From: Mesobacillus subterraneus
Lineage (GTDB): Bacteria > Bacillota > Bacilli > Bacillales > Cytobacillaceae
Direction: 5' to 3'
Length of the DNA: 64,000 bases
Assembly: GCF_003937825.1 (NCBI RefSeq)
Contig: NZ_RSFW01000017.1
Span: 124,001-188,000, forward strand
Positions 63,905-64,000 of this stretch are shown here, piece by piece (within the stretch, counting starts at the first letter, position 1; each line of letters opens with the position of its first letter). The translations under genes and the position numbers were made by a program. The notes beneath the pieces are model-generated. The model was not told the origin of the DNA and did not search any database. It saw nothing but the letters and a program-made list of their open reading frames with translations.

Positions 63905-64000
63905 AAAAAAGGGCCCTCTCCTTATATAAAATATAAGGACGAGAGACCCGTGGTGCCACCTTAATTAGCTGTATTACAGCTCACTTAACAGCATCAAAGC
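63905..64000 (-). ncRNA. Second (distal) T-box riboswitch, 3' part only
   Basis: A second T-box sequence, GGTGGCACCACGG (63960-63948), is followed by a terminator stem (GGGTCTCTCGTCCTTATAT with its complement, ending in T at 63905). Its stem I and specifier lie beyond the window. Together with the proximal copy it forms a tandem T-box leader for trpE. Confidence 0.9.

Overview
The window looks like a chromosomal segment of a Bacillaceae bacterium, closest in flavour to the Mesobacillus/Cytobacillus/Bacillus group. It has moderate GC, strong AGGAGG-type ribosome binding sites, many intrinsic terminators, and Bacillus-type spore and small-protein families (CsgA, YteA, YhfH, SplA, YozQ, YuzL, YkuS, Sda). 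The gene content fits a spore-forming facultative anaerobe that also uses selenium. Two independent selenium traits are visible: a formate dehydrogenase with an in-frame UGA followed by a SECIS-like hairpin (6179-8239), and the tRNA 2-selenouridine synthase SelU/MnmH (53995-55053).

Layout. 1-5.8 kb: a NERD-domain protein cut by the window edge, a zinc alcohol dehydrogenase, small spore proteins, a YihY/BrkB membrane protein, YteA, a coiled-coil orphan and a LysM-3D cell-wall protein. 6-10.7 kb: the selenocysteine formate dehydrogenase and an MHYT-PAS-PAS histidine kinase. 11-16 kb: many very small proteins, a 605-bp element with terminal inverted repeats, a methyltransferase and an MFS transporter. 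16-22.3 kb: a formate/nitrite transporter, a MutS2 paralogue without Smr domain, Fnr, LrgAB and a Sco protein. 23-30.8 kb: the ABC-F protein YkpA, YkuS, a PhoP-box alkaline phosphatase, a DacF-like carboxypeptidase, NrnB and a membrane cupredoxin. 31.3-34.4 kb: pflB-pflA. 35.7-38.9 kb: a MifM-like arrest-peptide leader with YidC2, then a VmlR-like ABC-F protein behind an attenuator. 39-44 kb: two CrcB fluoride channel subunits, acetyltransferases, a SRAP protein and a threonine aldolase. 44.2-44.75 kb: an eleven-unit, 52-nt tandem hairpin array. 44.8-49.2 kb: an acyl-CoA synthetase, a broken flavoprotein gene, a rhodanese-persulfide dioxygenase fusion and an Sda-like checkpoint peptide. 49.2-55.8 kb: odhAB and SelU. 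56.2-64 kb: a methyltransferase, a second array of about 52 nt per unit, and the complete trpEGDCFBA operon behind tandem T-box riboswitches, the distal one cut by the window end.

How the genes work together. PflB/PflA make formate, the FNT channel can move it across the membrane, and the Sec-type FDH can oxidise it or evolve CO2. Fnr is encoded nearby, and Rex/Fnr-like operators precede both the FNT gene and pflB, so a redox-controlled formate module is spread over about 28 kb. The most notable regulatory finds are the divergent MifM leader whose 3' end pairs with the yidC2 ribosome binding site and start codon, the SECIS element, the VmlR-type attenuator, an lrgB reading frame that has no ATG/GTG/TTG start, and two hairpin arrays of unknown function with the same 52-nt period.
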